Origin: Nymphaea colorata
Lineage: Eukaryota; Streptophyta; Magnoliopsida; Nymphaeales; Nymphaeaceae
Direction: 5' to 3'
Assembly (NCBI RefSeq): GCF_008831285.2
Contig: NC_045149.1
Location: 8,770,417 to 8,830,416 of the forward strand
DNA length: 60,000 bases
The translations under genes and the position numbers were made by a program. The notes under the pieces were generated by a model, which made no database searches, had not been told where the DNA came from, and was given only the letters and a program-made list of their open reading frames with translations. This document shows positions 22,830 through 35,096 of the stretch, one piece after another (position 1 is the stretch's first letter; each line of letters starts with the position of its first letter).

Positions 22830-23539
22830 TCACAACAGAGGCCTAATCCTTCACACGATCAGATTATATGGGATGACAATAATCTGTCTATAAAAAAAAA
22901 CCAAGAACAGCCAGCTGAAATTTAAGGTCAGAAATAATATCTGTATATATTATAAACTAAACTTCACAAACAAAATAACCCCACTGCACTGCTAAAGCTT
23001 TTAGATTTCAGATATTGCAGTAAAAAAAAAAAATCACATATGATTGCTGGATTTCAACCCACTGCAATACTATAGGATATCAGATTATAAGAGTACTACT
23101 TGCATATGTTCAAAGGAAGATTAGTTTAACTTTAACAGTATCTCTGCATCAGATTTGGTCCAGCAACGAGTTTCTGATGTGATACAGGGACATGATATGG
23201 ATGGGATGCCTTCAACAGTATCTCTGCATTAGATCTGCACGTGATATGGAGAGGATGTCCTCAACAACAGGTATTGCATCATATCTGCTTCTACCCAATG
23301 TCTAGTTCTGATCTTGCAGCATTTCGACAAGTTTGACAGCAACGTAAGGAGCTAATCACATTTCTACATAATAAACGTGATTAGCCCCTTTCAGCCAACA
23401 CTTTAATCTTCTTCTAAGCAGGCAGTAGAAGCCCTAGGTGTGAAACCCTAGGTTGAAGGAAGAGGAAGACGATGGAGAGAGGAAAGAGGTGGCGTGAAAC
23501 CCTAGGAACAGTAAACCTAGAATCACAGCTCTGATACCC

Positions 23540-23768
23540 TGTTGAACGTGAGTATTGGAGAGAAAAATCTAACTTGCATTATTCCTAATCCATCTTAATA
23601 GAAGATTAGGTCTAGAAAAAGGGGCGGTAGCCAGTAGCCACACTTACAGTTTAAGTCCTCTAAAAATATATTAAAGATATAAAAGGACCTAATGAACCAA
23701 AACCAAACACACGACTTAAAGAATATTTACTAAAAACCTCCTTAAGACTAAATATTATTTCTCAAACA
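23540..23768 (-). repeat. Putative 5' LTR of copia-C
   Basis: Starts TGTTGAACGTGAG directly beside a primer-site remnant (23528-23539, GCTCTGATACCC on plus, last base changed) and ends CTCAAACA. It resembles the copia-3 LTR start TGTTGAATATTGG. No partner LTR was found, so the right edge is tentative. Leader sequence fills 22830-23527. Confidence 0.6.
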
Positions 23769-24192
23769 TTAATAAAAAGTCAAGGGATTGCATGAGTTTT
23801 TGCTTCAAACACTTTCTTCTTTTGCTTCTCAATTTTTTTTTTTACATCTCTATCTCTTGCCCTAACCAAATATTCTCAGCCTCTTTGCACTGAATCAAAA
23901 AGGTTGAGCACATGGCAAGGCCACTATGAAGTATGAAGCATGAACCGTCTTGAAGATGATAGAATATCTAAGGCAGAACACTGCCACATGACTTACGGTT
24001 TCATAGGACAACTAAGATTTGATCAATGAAGAGAACCTAGATATTGACAGCACAAAATAATTGACATTAGCTAAGAGCAGCTAACAATCTCCATACGTTA
24101 AGCCATTGTACTAAAAATATACATTCTGGAAATTGATAATCAGTTTAAAAGACACACAGAATAAGCTCAATTCAGTTCATGTAAAGGCATAC

Positions 24193-24293
24193 CTTGTCAG
24201 TAAAATTGCACAAAGAAGTGTAATGAGACTGTTTATTAGTGGATCAATTACATCAGAGGGTTCACTAGGCAAAGCAAAGAAGCCTAGTGTAGC
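24193..24293 (-). CDS. SGR6: SGR6 window exon 20
   Basis: 101 bp ending in phase 2. Acceptor ATGCAG, donor GTATGC. Encodes [20 protein letters not shown] and LLCAILLTS. The 10.6-kb intron downstream holds copia-2 nested in copia-C, and a hAT element. Confidence 0.92.
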
Positions 24294-24400
24294 CTGCATT
24301 CCACATTCAAATATGCACATAAGTTGTCAATGTTCCCTAAAGATTGTTAACAAAAGAAAACTTATTAAAGTACAGTTATCTAAATGTTCCACATAGGTAC

Positions 24401-24481
24401 CTCTAAAATGCGATTGCGGGTCTCCATTGTTAGCCTAGGCTCCAGTGAAACCAAGGTGGTGCAAGCATTTAATGCAAGAGT
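24401..24481 (-). CDS. SGR6: SGR6 window exon 19
   Basis: 81 bp, 27 codons. Acceptor ATGCAG, donor GTACCT. Encodes TLALNACTTLVSLEPRLTME. Confidence 0.92.
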
Positions 24482-24605
24482 CTGCATGAAAATAATAAAT
24501 AGTAGCCCCTCTATGATTGTTCACATGCCAGTAGGCAGGCTATTTCAAGAGGTGCAAAACATTACAGATAGGAGAAGCGCCAAAGATCTTAGTCAAACAA
24601 TTTAC

Positions 24606-24751
24606 CTGGGTATGAAGAAGTTCAAGACTGGAGTCAAAAGAAGCATCAAGATCATCCCTGCCCATCAAAGCCAGTACATAGTCCAGCATTAGGTCCCTTT
24701 TTTTCAGAGGGAATGATATGCCACTTTCTGCAGCACTTATAACAGCATGAC
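24606..24751 (-). CDS. SGR6: SGR6 window exon 18
   Basis: 146 bp. Acceptor ACATAG, donor GTAAAT. Encodes HAVISAAESGISFPLKKRDL and MLDYVLALMGRDD, ending SLELLHTQ. Confidence 0.93.
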
Positions 24752-27213
24752 CTATGTGAAGGCACAAGGGGATAAAAATGAATTTCTCGTGCTTCTAGAT
24801 GAAAAAAAAACAAACTTCAAAATGTTCCAGGCGTAAAAGAAATATTTCATTCAAGAAAATACATTATTCATTTCATTCCATAGAAAACCTAAGCATTCTC
24901 ATTTAATACAGGAGAACAGGGAAAAAAGACGCGCAGATGAATACAACACTAGAACAATACACTGGAACAGAAGAACACAAAAAGAACCAAGTCAAAGAGG
25001 GATAAGTAAAGACTATAAAAAGCAAAAAAAAACCACAATCACATTGTTGAGAAATAACATATATGTTGAGAAAAATAATTGTAAGTTTGGGGTAGTCGAG
25101 AGAAATTTTAGTTTGTTAAGAGTTGTTTTATTGTTTTTTTGTAACAAATGGATCTCTTTGCAATTTCCAACTAATCTATATTTAAATAGAGATTGAGAGT
25201 AATATTGAAAAAATAATCGCAATTGGCCAACGTTTTTTGTCTCTACTGTTAAAGGAGATAACTTGGTGCCCTATTTGTCAATTTTTATAATACATGAGGG
25301 CTTATTAGAAAAACATTGCAAACATAGTCCTATTTTTAGCATACAAACAAAAGTAAGCCTGAAAAATGGAAATTCATTAAATGTTCCATAAAAGAGCCAC
25401 AATTTTTTATATATCCACAAGGCAGAGGCGGACCCAAAAAAGTTTTGTCTGAGGGCCAATCATTCAAAATAATTTAGACCCTCAAGGGGCATCACATATA
25501 AAAAGGTAAATGACTAAGTGGCACTAGCATAAATACACAAATAGGTCAGATCCACTAATGTGTAAATAAACCGTTTTTGTCAGACTGTGTGGGAAACTGC
25601 CCCACCAATGCCATGTGGCTCTGCCCCTTCTGCAAGGACTCCAAACAATTGACACTTGACATGCAAATGGATTTGAGTTGGGACACAAAAATACATGGTA
25701 ATAGGTCCTATTAAAGACAATTAGAATCAAACAAAAACTACAATTTAAGACATCCAAGTCCAACAAGATGGCGCCAGCATGATTATGGTGTGTGTTAGTG
25801 AGGATAATGGAAAGACATTAATGTAACTTTCCGTTTTGGGCAGGTTGAGCTGGACGGGTCCAGACCCGGACTCGATCTCCACACGCGAAGAGGAAGCCCG
25901 ACGCTGGTTCTTCTTCCTCGTCTTCCTCTTCATCTCCTTCTTCGTCGCTCTCTCATCTCGCAGGTGTGAAGCAGGACACAGTGAAAATCAGAGGTGAAGG
26001 GCGGGGATGAAGGAGAACAGCGGCAGCGGCGGCGCACAGGTGAGCCCTATCGATCCCTCTCTGTCTCCTTTGTTTTCTTCTTCTTTCTCACCTTCTATCG
26101 CTGTTCTTCCTCGTGTTTTTTGTCTTGACTTCCCCACTGTCCCGAGCGTTCTTTGTTCAGTCCCTCTCTTCTACCCATGCTCTCTTTGCTCAAACTCTCT
26201 CCCCGTCTCTTCTGCCTCCTCCTCTCCCTCTCCCCATTTTCTATTCGTTTTCCCCTCTGACCCGAGTCTTCTCCCTCTCTCTTGCACTGTCTCCCTCCTT
26301 CGCAACTCTCTCGTTCCTCTGCCCGCACTCTTTCTCTCTCTCTACCGCAAGTCATTTTCACGCGCAGCCCCCTCTCTCATCGTCTCTATGCTCACACTCT
26401 TCCTACAGCCAGTCTCACTCTCACTGTTTTTCCCTCTCCCTCAACTGAGACTCTCCCTCTCTGCACTCTCTCTCTCTCTATCTGACACCTGCCCTTTTTC
26501 CCTTGCTTGAACCCTCTGTTTCCCCTCTCCTTGGCTGTCCATCACCGTCACCTTCCCGTGTGCTGCCTCTCTCACTCACATCTCTCGTGTACTCCCTCTC
26601 GACTTCAATCTCCCTCAGCCGAACCTCCTTTCACTTTGCAAAGTGCCCCTTCTAACGGCAAACCCTCCTCTTGAACTCTCTTTCACTCATTCTCACTCTT
26701 TTGTAGCTGTTGGTTTGGAATTGCAGTTTGGGGAACACTTCCTTTCCCTCATAACAGTGAATTGAAGGCGTTGGTGGCGACGACATTGTATAATTTTAGC
26801 CGCTTAGGGATCAATCGAGCATTTGAGGTGGCTGCCGGGAGCACTACAGCAGTTTGGTCTCTAAGAGTGGGGTGAGTGAGGCCTAATCGAGCCTAAACTG
26901 TCTAATATTTTCTGTTAGTGCATGTATAATTATTATTTAAGCATGCTAGACTCAAGATTGGATGATTTAGAATGCATGTTAGCGACACTGCTATTTTGGG
27001 GAAGGTCTAGGACTATTTTGGAGGGACGATGATATATGTCTATAATTATCTTTTTAGCATGATGGATTAATATTCGAAGCAGTTAGGAACCATGGTAGAG
27101 ATTTGATGTGGTTGACAAGGTTTAGAACTGTTTTAGCAAATATGTTGTTGTTGATGTGTGTATCGCGTTGCTTGTTGAGAAGAGACTGATTGAAGGGCCT
27201 TCTGGGTCGATAC
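24752..27213. other. Intron after SGR6 exon 17, part with pyrimidine-rich CpG patch
   Basis: From about 24752 to 25800 it is AT-rich with nothing recognised. From about 25840 to 26710 it turns GC-richer and then into a long C/T-rich tract on the plus strand (CTCTCCCTC words). At 26007 an ATG opens a short GC-rich frame ending CACAG before GTGAGC, looking like a first exon with a donor, but no homology is recognised. The 167-codon frame through the tract is low-complexity. The patch may be LTR or leader of a large element. Confidence 0.45.
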
Positions 27214-27846
27214 CAGTGTTGTACATATTGTACGATATGGGGCCGTAACGTATGATACGTATCGTTTAGGAAATACAATACGATACACCCCCGTATCGTA
27301 AATAGGGGTGTATCGTACTTTTATTGTACGATACATACGATACAGGGCCCTGTATCGTACAATACGGACTGATTTCAAAAAAGGGGGGCTGGAATCCTCC
27401 TTTTTCGATTTTTTCTTATAAAAACTTGGTCATTCTTCATTTTTAACCTAGAGACGGTGCCGCCGTGGAGGGAAATCATCGATTTCCATCATTAAATCAT
27501 CGATTAAATCATTAAAGTAAACCATGAATTTTTGTGTGGGTGGCTGATTCCCGTTGGGAGGAAATGAGTTTTTTTAAATCGTGAAGATGAAGATGAAGAA
27601 GAAGATGGAGATGAGGATAAGAATGAATATGATGACGATTATGAATGAGAGTCAAGAGTGCTTTCATTTTATATGTATTGACATTGAACATTTTCATAAT
27701 TTCATTACCATCTTGTGATGTAATACATAACATTTAAAACTTGTTTTTTGATGTGGTATCTCATAGACTTATGGACCTTATGACTTATGAATCTATGTGT
27801 TTTTATGAAGAACATATTATTCTTGATTTTTACTGATTTTTCATAA
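27214..27846. mobile_element. Truncated relative of the 15345 hAT element
   Basis: Starts CAGTGTTGTACATATTGTACGATA and follows the 15345 element through the GTATCGTA-rich left end, the AAATCATCGATTTCC block and the TATGAAGAA...TTTTCTGATTTTTCAT block. It ends at about 27846, where gypsy LTR sequence begins, so the right terminal repeat is missing. Many palindrome words are mutated by C-to-T type changes, so it is older than the 15345 copy. Confidence 0.8.
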
Positions 27847-28522
27847 TGAGAGTCTGTGTTTGCACCCGCAAAAACTGTCAATTCACTAAAACTAATGTAG
27901 TGAAATGATTGTAAATGAAAAGAATGTGAATGAAGCGTATGTGATTATTAAATGTGTTAATTATGGCCATTGAGTGGTCTCTACATGTCGTGGTATATGT
28001 GAGGAGTTTCCATGACAAGTCATGTGACTGCATGCTCCTATCATGACATGATAGTGTTTTGCTTTCGTATTTGTTATATCTCAGATTTGAACCCTTACCT
28101 TAGAGGGTTAGGGATTTATCTGGTTTGTTGTCATACTGCGAAAGCTAAACTTTCTATTGTTTCATTTTTCAGGTTTTGGCGGACCCGGGGCAGCAGGTTG
28201 ATCAGATGGCTCAACTCACATCCTACTGGAGAGATTTTGGGTCTATTGTAGTGCCGGCGCGTCATGTTTTGGTCTCCATGATGTCTTGTTTTGTTAGACA
28301 TCAATATTGTGGTTCTGGGGCATTTTTGTCATGTGTTATTGAAAAATATAAAGTGATTTTATATGAATTGAATTTATTATATAATGGAAAGTTTGCCCCA
28401 TTATCTTTGACTTACATAGCTCATTTCCCTTTGAATCATTGTCTCGTCGCACCTCAACGTTTTATGTTTTAACAAAAAAAAAAAAAGGTTATTTGAGGGT
28501 CAAAGAGTTGGAGTGTGACCCA
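27847..28522 (+). repeat. Gypsy-type LTR fragment, second copy
   Basis: Aligns with about 1236-1884: TGTGTTTGCACCC, GGCCATTGAGTGG, GTTGTCATACTGCGAAAGCT, ACCCGGGGCAGCAGG, TAGTGCCGGCGCGTC and TTGCCCCATT occur in the same order. It ends GAGTGTGACC, the decayed terminus. The left part is missing and the junction with the hAT fragment is abrupt. Confidence 0.75.
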
Positions 28523-29564
28523 TTAATGTATGGTATATCTTACCAAACGGATGAATTCATGAGCTATGTAGATGGGTGCATCCCATGTTGTTCAAATATA
28601 TTCCTCTCTGTTGTTCCAACATATATTCAATTATATAGGCAGGATAGAAAGATTGCCAGACATTGCTCAAGAAGGGCCATAGTGCTGCAAAGACTCATTA
28701 GAGGGAGGTGGTCAAGTGAATGGCAGACTAAAAATAGGAAAGACCATCTGATAGAGACCCTAGCTGGCAACATGGACCTTAGACAAAGACAACATACGTA
28801 GAAGATGTTATGGCCACTAAAACAGGAATGGTTAGGCCAGTGAGGCTATTAAGGAAACTATATCACGTCAAGGTGGCAATAACATATCACATGCTATGGA
28901 TGTGTCCTTGGAACATGAAAGTGATGCAGTGACTAGAGTTCTTCACTCTAATCCCCACGGGAAAAGCACCAAAAAGCAAGAACAGAAGGGAAAACATGGG
29001 AAAAAGAAAAGAAATTCAATAGCGAAAGGAGAATTAGGGTTTTTCAATCAACAGTTAGCCCTTAGCAGTAATCAAAACAAAAGAGGCCTTTTAAGAGGCT
29101 TGGCCCTTAGATTTGGATTGGATATTGGGTTCAAAACTAAAAAGAACCAAACCCAAAATAACATCACTGTTAAACAAATCAAATCCAAAGCCTAATTGGA
29201 TCCAAATCTAGGATCCTAGATAGACAAATCAAATCCAAAGCCTAATTGGATCCAAATCTAGGATCCTAGCTATCTGTAAACACACTACAAAACATATACA
29301 TGATGGTTTAAAAGAAAACCTAATTAGTGGATAAAATGGGCTTGGTCACCCTTGTTTACGTATGTGTAGTTCTTAAAAGAGAGAAAAAAAAAAGATATTG
29401 TAATTGCTATTACAAGGAGTTTCTTCAAATTCGCGATGCAAGGGATGGAGCATTCGCAGGTTTTGAGTTTTTCCTGTTGGCATTGGGGATTCAGATTCAT
29501 GAGGGGTAGGGCTTAGGTTCATGTTTGAGTTTTTCTCTGGTATTGGGAGAACGTTTGACCGAGT
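28523..29564. other. Intron, no gene; holds repeat D copy 2 and a short tandem repeat
   Basis: Repeat D copy 2 lies at about 28918-29250 (TGCAGTGACTAGAG...CTCTAATCCCC). A 50-bp tandem pair occupies 29174-29272 (ACAAATCAAATCCAAAGCC). A patch near 29550-29610 (GTCTAGAAA...ATATGGCCAT...GCATTGACC) recurs near 49070-49120. A 120-codon frame at 28439-28801 has no recognised match. Confidence 0.5.
29174..29272. repeat. Two-copy 50-bp tandem repeat
   Basis: Units start at 29174 and 29224 and are almost identical, ending GGATCCTAG. Confidence 0.9.
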
Positions 29565-30552
29565 CTAGAAAAGGACAAATATGGCCATAGGTGCATTGAC
29601 CTCACCTAACATGTCGAGAGAATATGATGGAGGTATAGGAGAACAGTTAGAAGACTCAACCATAGAAGCTGTAGCCTGTGAGGAAGTTACAGTAGATGAA
29701 GAAGACCCTTTTCCTGCATTCGTTCTCCCTCCACCACGTCCTACAGAACGGAGATGGGGATGCTTGTCCCAACAACGGTACTCTAAATGCCCTAGTTTAC
29801 CACAATTAGGAACACTAAAATCTACCACGTCTTGCACCACCTCCCCTAGTTCCAACAAAGGAACTATGGCCACATCCTCCTAACATCACAAGTGCAGAGA
29901 CTGGTGTGTCATACATAGACTGAGTAAAAGTGACTGCGAGATGACTCAACCTATTATAAGTATTTGCTATGTCTGGAAGGTCACTGCCTATGAGAATTTG
30001 AGACTTCGCCACAGAATACTACTGTAAAGATAACCCAAAAAGAAACTTTGCTACCATACCAGTTTCAAAATGTGATGCATAACAGTACTTGCAAGGTGTA
30101 CAAAGAGATTTTAACCGTTCATATGCAGCAGGAAATGTAGCAAAATATTGTGACAGATATTGATCTCCTTGCCATATGTTACAAAGCTCTTCTTCCAATT
30201 GTAAAATCTTAATAACATTGGTGGCATGTGAATATGTCTTCTTCAAGAAAGGCCACATATCTCTAGCTCTAGTGTAGTATGCAATTGTTAGAGCCATACA
30301 GGATTCTACATCATTCATGATCCATGACATAACAATGTTATTGTCTTAATCCCAAGTAGCATATTTCCCTTTTTTCTCAAGAGGTTCATCTTCTTCAAGA
30401 ATATATTTCTTCCGATGACCAGCCACAGACATCATAAAAACCATAGACCAGATTTCATAATTTGAACCATCAAGTTTGATTGTGGTTCTATAGGAGGTGT
30501 TACTGGCCATCTTGTATTCATTAGACCCTTCTAACCTACTACCGTCAGCCAT
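29565..30552 (-). pseudogene. Copia-3 gag, with stops
   Basis: Starts MADGSRLEGSNEYKMA at 30552. Reads TIKLDGSNYEIWSMVFMMSV, YILEEDEPLEKKGKYATW, a stop at about 30346, VMSWIMNDVESCMALTIAYY, another stop near 30016, then IANTYNRLSHLAV and a glycine-rich tail. The zinc knuckle is frame-broken. Confidence 0.85.
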
Positions 30553-31287
30553 GGGAAAAAATTGTAATAGAACACGAAGACCACAGCCAAATGATGTGTA
30601 GCAAGTTGAACACAAACACAAAAATAGCAAACTGTTTTCTGACGTGGATAGCAGACAACACTTTCAGATGTAGATAATAGGCAGCAAACAAGCACAGGTT
30701 TGACAATAGAGAAAAAACTGTCTCGCTTCAACGATGCAGAGAAAAAACAGAAACATGCCTACTCTATACTATGTCAAACCTGGCTCACTTCAACGACGCA
30801 GGAAAAAACTGAAACCTGCCAACACGACATACCTTTGCCTGTGAGAATCCACCACACACCACACGACTAAACAGATCAGACTGCCCTAACAGATCAGGCG
30901 TTCACCTGAACATCTTCCATGGCAGCACCTAAGTCAAATCTGATGTTGCAGCTAGGTCTGATCTGATCCACCATTTCAAAGACGTGATCTGGCTCAAACT
31001 GCTTCAACGATAGTAGCTTAACAACTGCAACAGCTTTCAGCAACTTAACGACGACAACATCTTTCAGCAACTTAACGACAGAAACAGCAACACAAAGGTG
31101 CTAATCACGTTTCTACATGTTAAACGTGATTATCCCCTTTCCACCAACCAATCTACTTGCATGTTTTGTAAACAACAAGAACCCTGGGCGTGAAACCCTA
31201 GTTTGGAGAAAGAGGAGAAATGAGAGGAGTGAACCCTAGGCATGAAACCCTAGATCGCACAGCCCTAGGTCTGTTGCTCTGATACCA

Positions 31288-31496
31288 TGTTGAATATTGG
31301 AGGAAGAAAGGGGCGAGAGAGAGAGGAAACTTTCTGATTGCATTCACGTAACTCTAATCTCATACTAAAAGAGATTACGGTGCGTTACCAAATTTACAAA
31401 TTTAGTCCACTAAACATAAGATAACTATTAAGTAGACCCATTTCAACTTTCTAATATTTCAGAAAGCCTCTACCTGACTCCTAGAAGTATTTAACA
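31288..31496 (-). repeat. 5' LTR of copia-3
   Basis: TGTTGAATATTGG beside the primer site at 31288, to TATTTAACA at 31496 (TG...CA). No partner LTR, so the outer edge follows the TG/CA rule and the start of copia-5 sequence. Confidence 0.7.
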
Positions 31497-31554
31497 TAAG
31501 ATATCAACTTGTTGGGAAATTGATTTATCTCATTCTTAATAGACCCAATATTAC
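31497..31554 (+). pseudogene. Copia-5 pol scrap, left of copia-4
   Basis: Plus strand reads RYQLVGKLIYLILNRPNI and then breaks at copia-4. The frame resumes after copia-4 at 37031 with TFVVNVMSQF. The same motif occurs in copia-1 and copia-6, which fixes its origin. Confidence 0.85.
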
Positions 31555-31775
31555 TGTTACGTGATGAAGAAGGGGAGAACGAGAGAGGGAGAGAGAGAGA
31601 GACGAAAAAGTTCAATTGATCTCGTGCTCTAATCTCAACTTAAAGGGAGATTAGGGCACAGCTGAGGCAGTTACAAGAGAAGGACAAATAAAATATTAAA
31701 AGGACATAAAGGAACCCTAACTCTTAAATAGTCAAATAACAACCACATTTAAAAACAAACTTTCTAATTTCAACA
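31555..31775 (-). repeat. 3' LTR of copia-4
   Basis: 221 bp, TGTTACGTGATG to TTTCAACA on plus; polypurine tract CTCCCCCTCAAGCTGG (plus) follows at 31776-31791. Confidence 0.96.
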
Positions 31776-31782
31776 CTCCCCC

Positions 31783-33906
31783 TCAAGCTGGAGTATAGAT
31801 ATCAACCATGCTCAGCTTGTTACAACATGTAGAGAAATCACCAATTGGAAGAGCTTTAGTAAACATATCTGCTGCTTGGTCTTCAGAAGCAACATGAACA
31901 GTGGACACCACACCTTCTTTTATAAGGTCACGAATATAATGACAATCCACCTCAATGTGCTTTGTTCTTTCATGAAAAACTGGATTGTTTACAATGTAAG
32001 TGGCCGCCTTGTTATCACAGTACATTTTCATAGGAAGAGGAACATGAATACTCATATTCGTTAGCATAGATTTAACCCACGTAATCTCAGTCGCCGTTTG
32101 AGCCATTGCTCTATATTCAGATTCTGCACTTGATCTAGAGACTACATTTTGTTTCTTGCTTCTCCATGATATGAGATTACCCCCAACAAAGACACAGAAG
32201 CCAGTTGTAGACCTTCTATCATCAACAGACCCTGCATAGTCAGCATCACTATAAGCAACAACATCAAGAGATTCACTCTTCTTAAAGAAGAGGCCTCTGC
32301 CTAGGGATGATTTTAGGTATTTCAATACCATCATCGCTGCATCCCAGTGGACTTTTCTAGGCTTTTCCATAAACTGGCTTAATTTTCCAACAGCAAAGCT
32401 TATGTCTGGCCTTGTTACAGTAACATAAAGTAGTTTTCCAATGAGAGACCTGTAAGATCGAGAATCTACTAGTTCTGATTGATCATCATGAAGGTGAATA
32501 CGTGGGTTCATAAGGAGATTAGTCGGCTTGGTCCCTAGCATCCCTGTGTCCTGCAGTAAATCAAGGACATACTTCCTTTGAGACAATGCTACACCTTCTT
32601 TGTTTTCCACAACTTCAATCCCAAGAAAATATCTCAAGTGACCAAGATCCTTCGTGACAAAATGTTTTTGAAGAAAGACCTTTGTAGCAGATATTTCTCG
32701 ACCACAATCACCTGTCAAGATAATGTCATCAACATAAACTATCATGACAACTATACCTGTGGAGGTCTTCTTGATGAATAGGGAATGATCCAACGGAGAT
32801 CGTTCAAATCCACATTGTGAAACCACCTCTGATAATTTGTGGAACCAAGCCCTAGGACTTTGTTTGAGTCCATAGATAGCCTTCTTCAACCGACACACTT
32901 TACTACACTCCCCCTGTCTTTCGAACCCTGGTGGTTGCTGCATATATACAGTCTCCTCAAGATCACCATACAAAAAAGCATTCTTCACATCAAGCTGATA
33001 CATAGGCCAATCAGAGTGTACTGCAACAGAAATAATAAGGCGAATAGTGCCCAATCGTGCCACTGGAGAGAACGTCTCAAAGAAGTCAACCCCGTATGTC
33101 TGAGTGTAAACTTTAGCTACTAATCGAGCCTTGTATCGCTCTAACGACCCATCTGAATTATATTTGACTGTAAATACCCATTTGGAACCAACGATGTCAC
33201 TATCTTTAGGTGGATCAACTTACTCCCAGGTACCACGCTGTACGAGAGCATCCATCTCATCTTGCATAGCTGTTCGCCATTTACAATCTAGTAAGGCCTG
33301 TTGATGACAAGTTGGGACAGTATGAACTGTCATAGCCTTCAGAAACTGTTGTAAGTTATCATCAAGATGAGTAGTGGAAACAAAGTGAGAGATAGGATGC
33401 ATGGTACACTGTCTCTTGCCTTTGCGCAGGGCTATAGGCAAGTCATCTAAAGGAACAACATCAGGTATACTTACTTCAGTGGGGCTTACATCTTGAGAAG
33501 AGTCTGATGGTTGACCATGAGAGGAGTCCTGTCGCCGAGTGTAGACCAATGGGGGATCCTGAAACCTATTCATAGTGAGAGTAGGAGATGGAAAGGATTG
33601 CAACGGGATAGGAGGAATAGGTAAAGGGATAGGACATGGTACTTCAGTTGAGGCAGAAGTATGACTGAGACTCAAAAAAAGTGACATCCGCACTGATATA
33701 CTCTTTGTGAGTTGCCGGCTCAAAACACTTGTACCCTTTTTGGTTTCGAGGATAGCCAATGAACACACACTTAATGGCTTGAGCAGCAAGTTTATCACGT
33801 TTAGGCCCAAGAATGTGTACAAAACAGGTACAACCAAAAACTTTTGGTGCAACGGAAAACAAGCTTCGATTGGGATAAACAAGTTTGATAGGTACTTTGT
33901 AGTCAA
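31783..33906 (-). pseudogene. Copia-4 reverse transcriptase and RNase H
   Basis: The linker and RT start are interrupted once, by a TAA at about 33220 after TWE. From 33063 to 31783 the frame is open: QLDVKNAFLYGDL, IYGLKQSPRAWF, catalytic YVDD in VMIVYVDDIILTGD, RNase H sites YSDADYAGSVDDRRS, SAESEYRAMA and MYCDNKAATYI, ending DMFTKALPIGDF. This is the best preserved transposon enzyme in the window. Confidence 0.95.
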
Positions 33907-35087
33907 TGGAGGATGACGGCAAACGATTGCTCAGGTGACAAGCCATGAGTATGGCATCACCCCATAAGTATGCAGGAACATGATTATGAAGCATGAGGGT
34001 ACGAGCAACAGTTAGAAGTTGTCGATGCTTTCGTTCAGCAGCTCCATTCTGTTGTGAGGTATGAGGACAAGTGAATTGGGGAGAGATACCATTTTCAGCA
34101 TAAAAGGTCATTAAGATAGATGATTTGAACTCAAGAGCATTATCAGTGCGGATACACTTAACCACATAACTAAATTGAGTCTTTATTTCAATAATCAAGT
34201 TTTTGAGAACAAATAACTTCAGACCTTTCCTTCAAAAGGAATACCCAACTGACTCGAGAATAATCATCAACAACGACAAGAAAGTACCTAAACTTATTTC
34301 GGCTAGCAACCCTGCTAGGCCCCCACACATCAACATGAAGAAGATCAAATAACCCTTGACTGGAAGGACTAAGACTCGAAGGAAAACTACTACGTGTGTG
34401 CTTGCCCAGTTGACAAGCCTCACATTGAAAAGACTCTGGAACAGAGAGATTAGGAAGGAGAGAACGGAGCTTGGGTGCTGAAGGGTGACCAAGCCGGAGA
34501 TGCCACTGGAAGACTGTAGACTCTAATGTAGAAGAGGTAGCAGCAAGGCCCATAGGAGTCGACAAGATGTAGACACCCCCTTTCTCATAGCCGCCACCAA
34601 TCGTCTTCCCAGTTTGCAAGTCCTGAAATGAGCATGAACCAGGGTCAAAAATAATACGACAGTGTAAATCAGTAGTCAACTGTTTAACCGAGAGTAAATG
34701 AGATGAAAATTCAGGAGCATATAACACATGTGGAATAGTCATAGACTTAGAGAGTTTCACATCTCCAGAACCCAATATGGGTGACAGTCTACCATCTGCA
34801 ATTTTTACATGACGAGGCTGGGGAAATTTAAGCAGAGTAGTAAAAGACTCGGGTCTGCTGCAGAAATGTCTCGATGCTCCTGAATCAATAATCCACGAAG
34901 TACCTGAGTCAGACGTGGAAGGACCCGCTGAGAAGGCTCGATCAGTCACCGCTGTAACAGCTGAAGCCTGTGAGGCTTTGTGTGCCAAAAATTGCTCATA
35001 CTCAACTCTGTCAATGCTAACTGTCTCTGGAGCTATACTAGGCGAAGAGTCCTCCACTGTAGGAGTGGCAGTCTGTGCAAAACCCAT
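33644..35087 (-). pseudogene. Copia-4 protease and integrase
   Basis: Protease WIIDSGASRHFC near 34,880. Pre-integrase WHLRLGHPSAPKL with CEACQLGKH. Integrase core LLHVDVWGPS, a frame slip near 34190, then IRTDNALEF and QQNGAAERKHRQ. Another slip near 33650 leads into the RT segment. Confidence 0.92.
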
Positions 35088-35096
35088 AGACGACTA

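Larger units (their letters stand above)
29565..31496 (-). mobile_element. Copia-3: 5' LTR, leader and gag only
   Basis: Minus order: 5' LTR 31288-31496, primer site 31276-31287 (GCTCTGATACCA on plus), leader, and gag from 30552 to about 29565. No pol or 3' LTR follows, so the element is 3'-truncated. Its gag is a relative of copia-4 gag. Its 5' LTR abuts a 58-bp scrap of plus-strand copia-5 pol. Confidence 0.85.

Noticed and set aside
26007-26510. 167-codon plus-strand frame rich in S, L and P
   Set aside because: It is a translation of a C/T-rich tract that is open in several frames, and no domain is recognised. Only its first 33 bp look exon-like, and that is reported as a finding.
28439-28801. 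120-codon plus frame ending in a basic region
   Set aside because: It starts inside the gypsy LTR fragment and no domain or splice context could be recognised.
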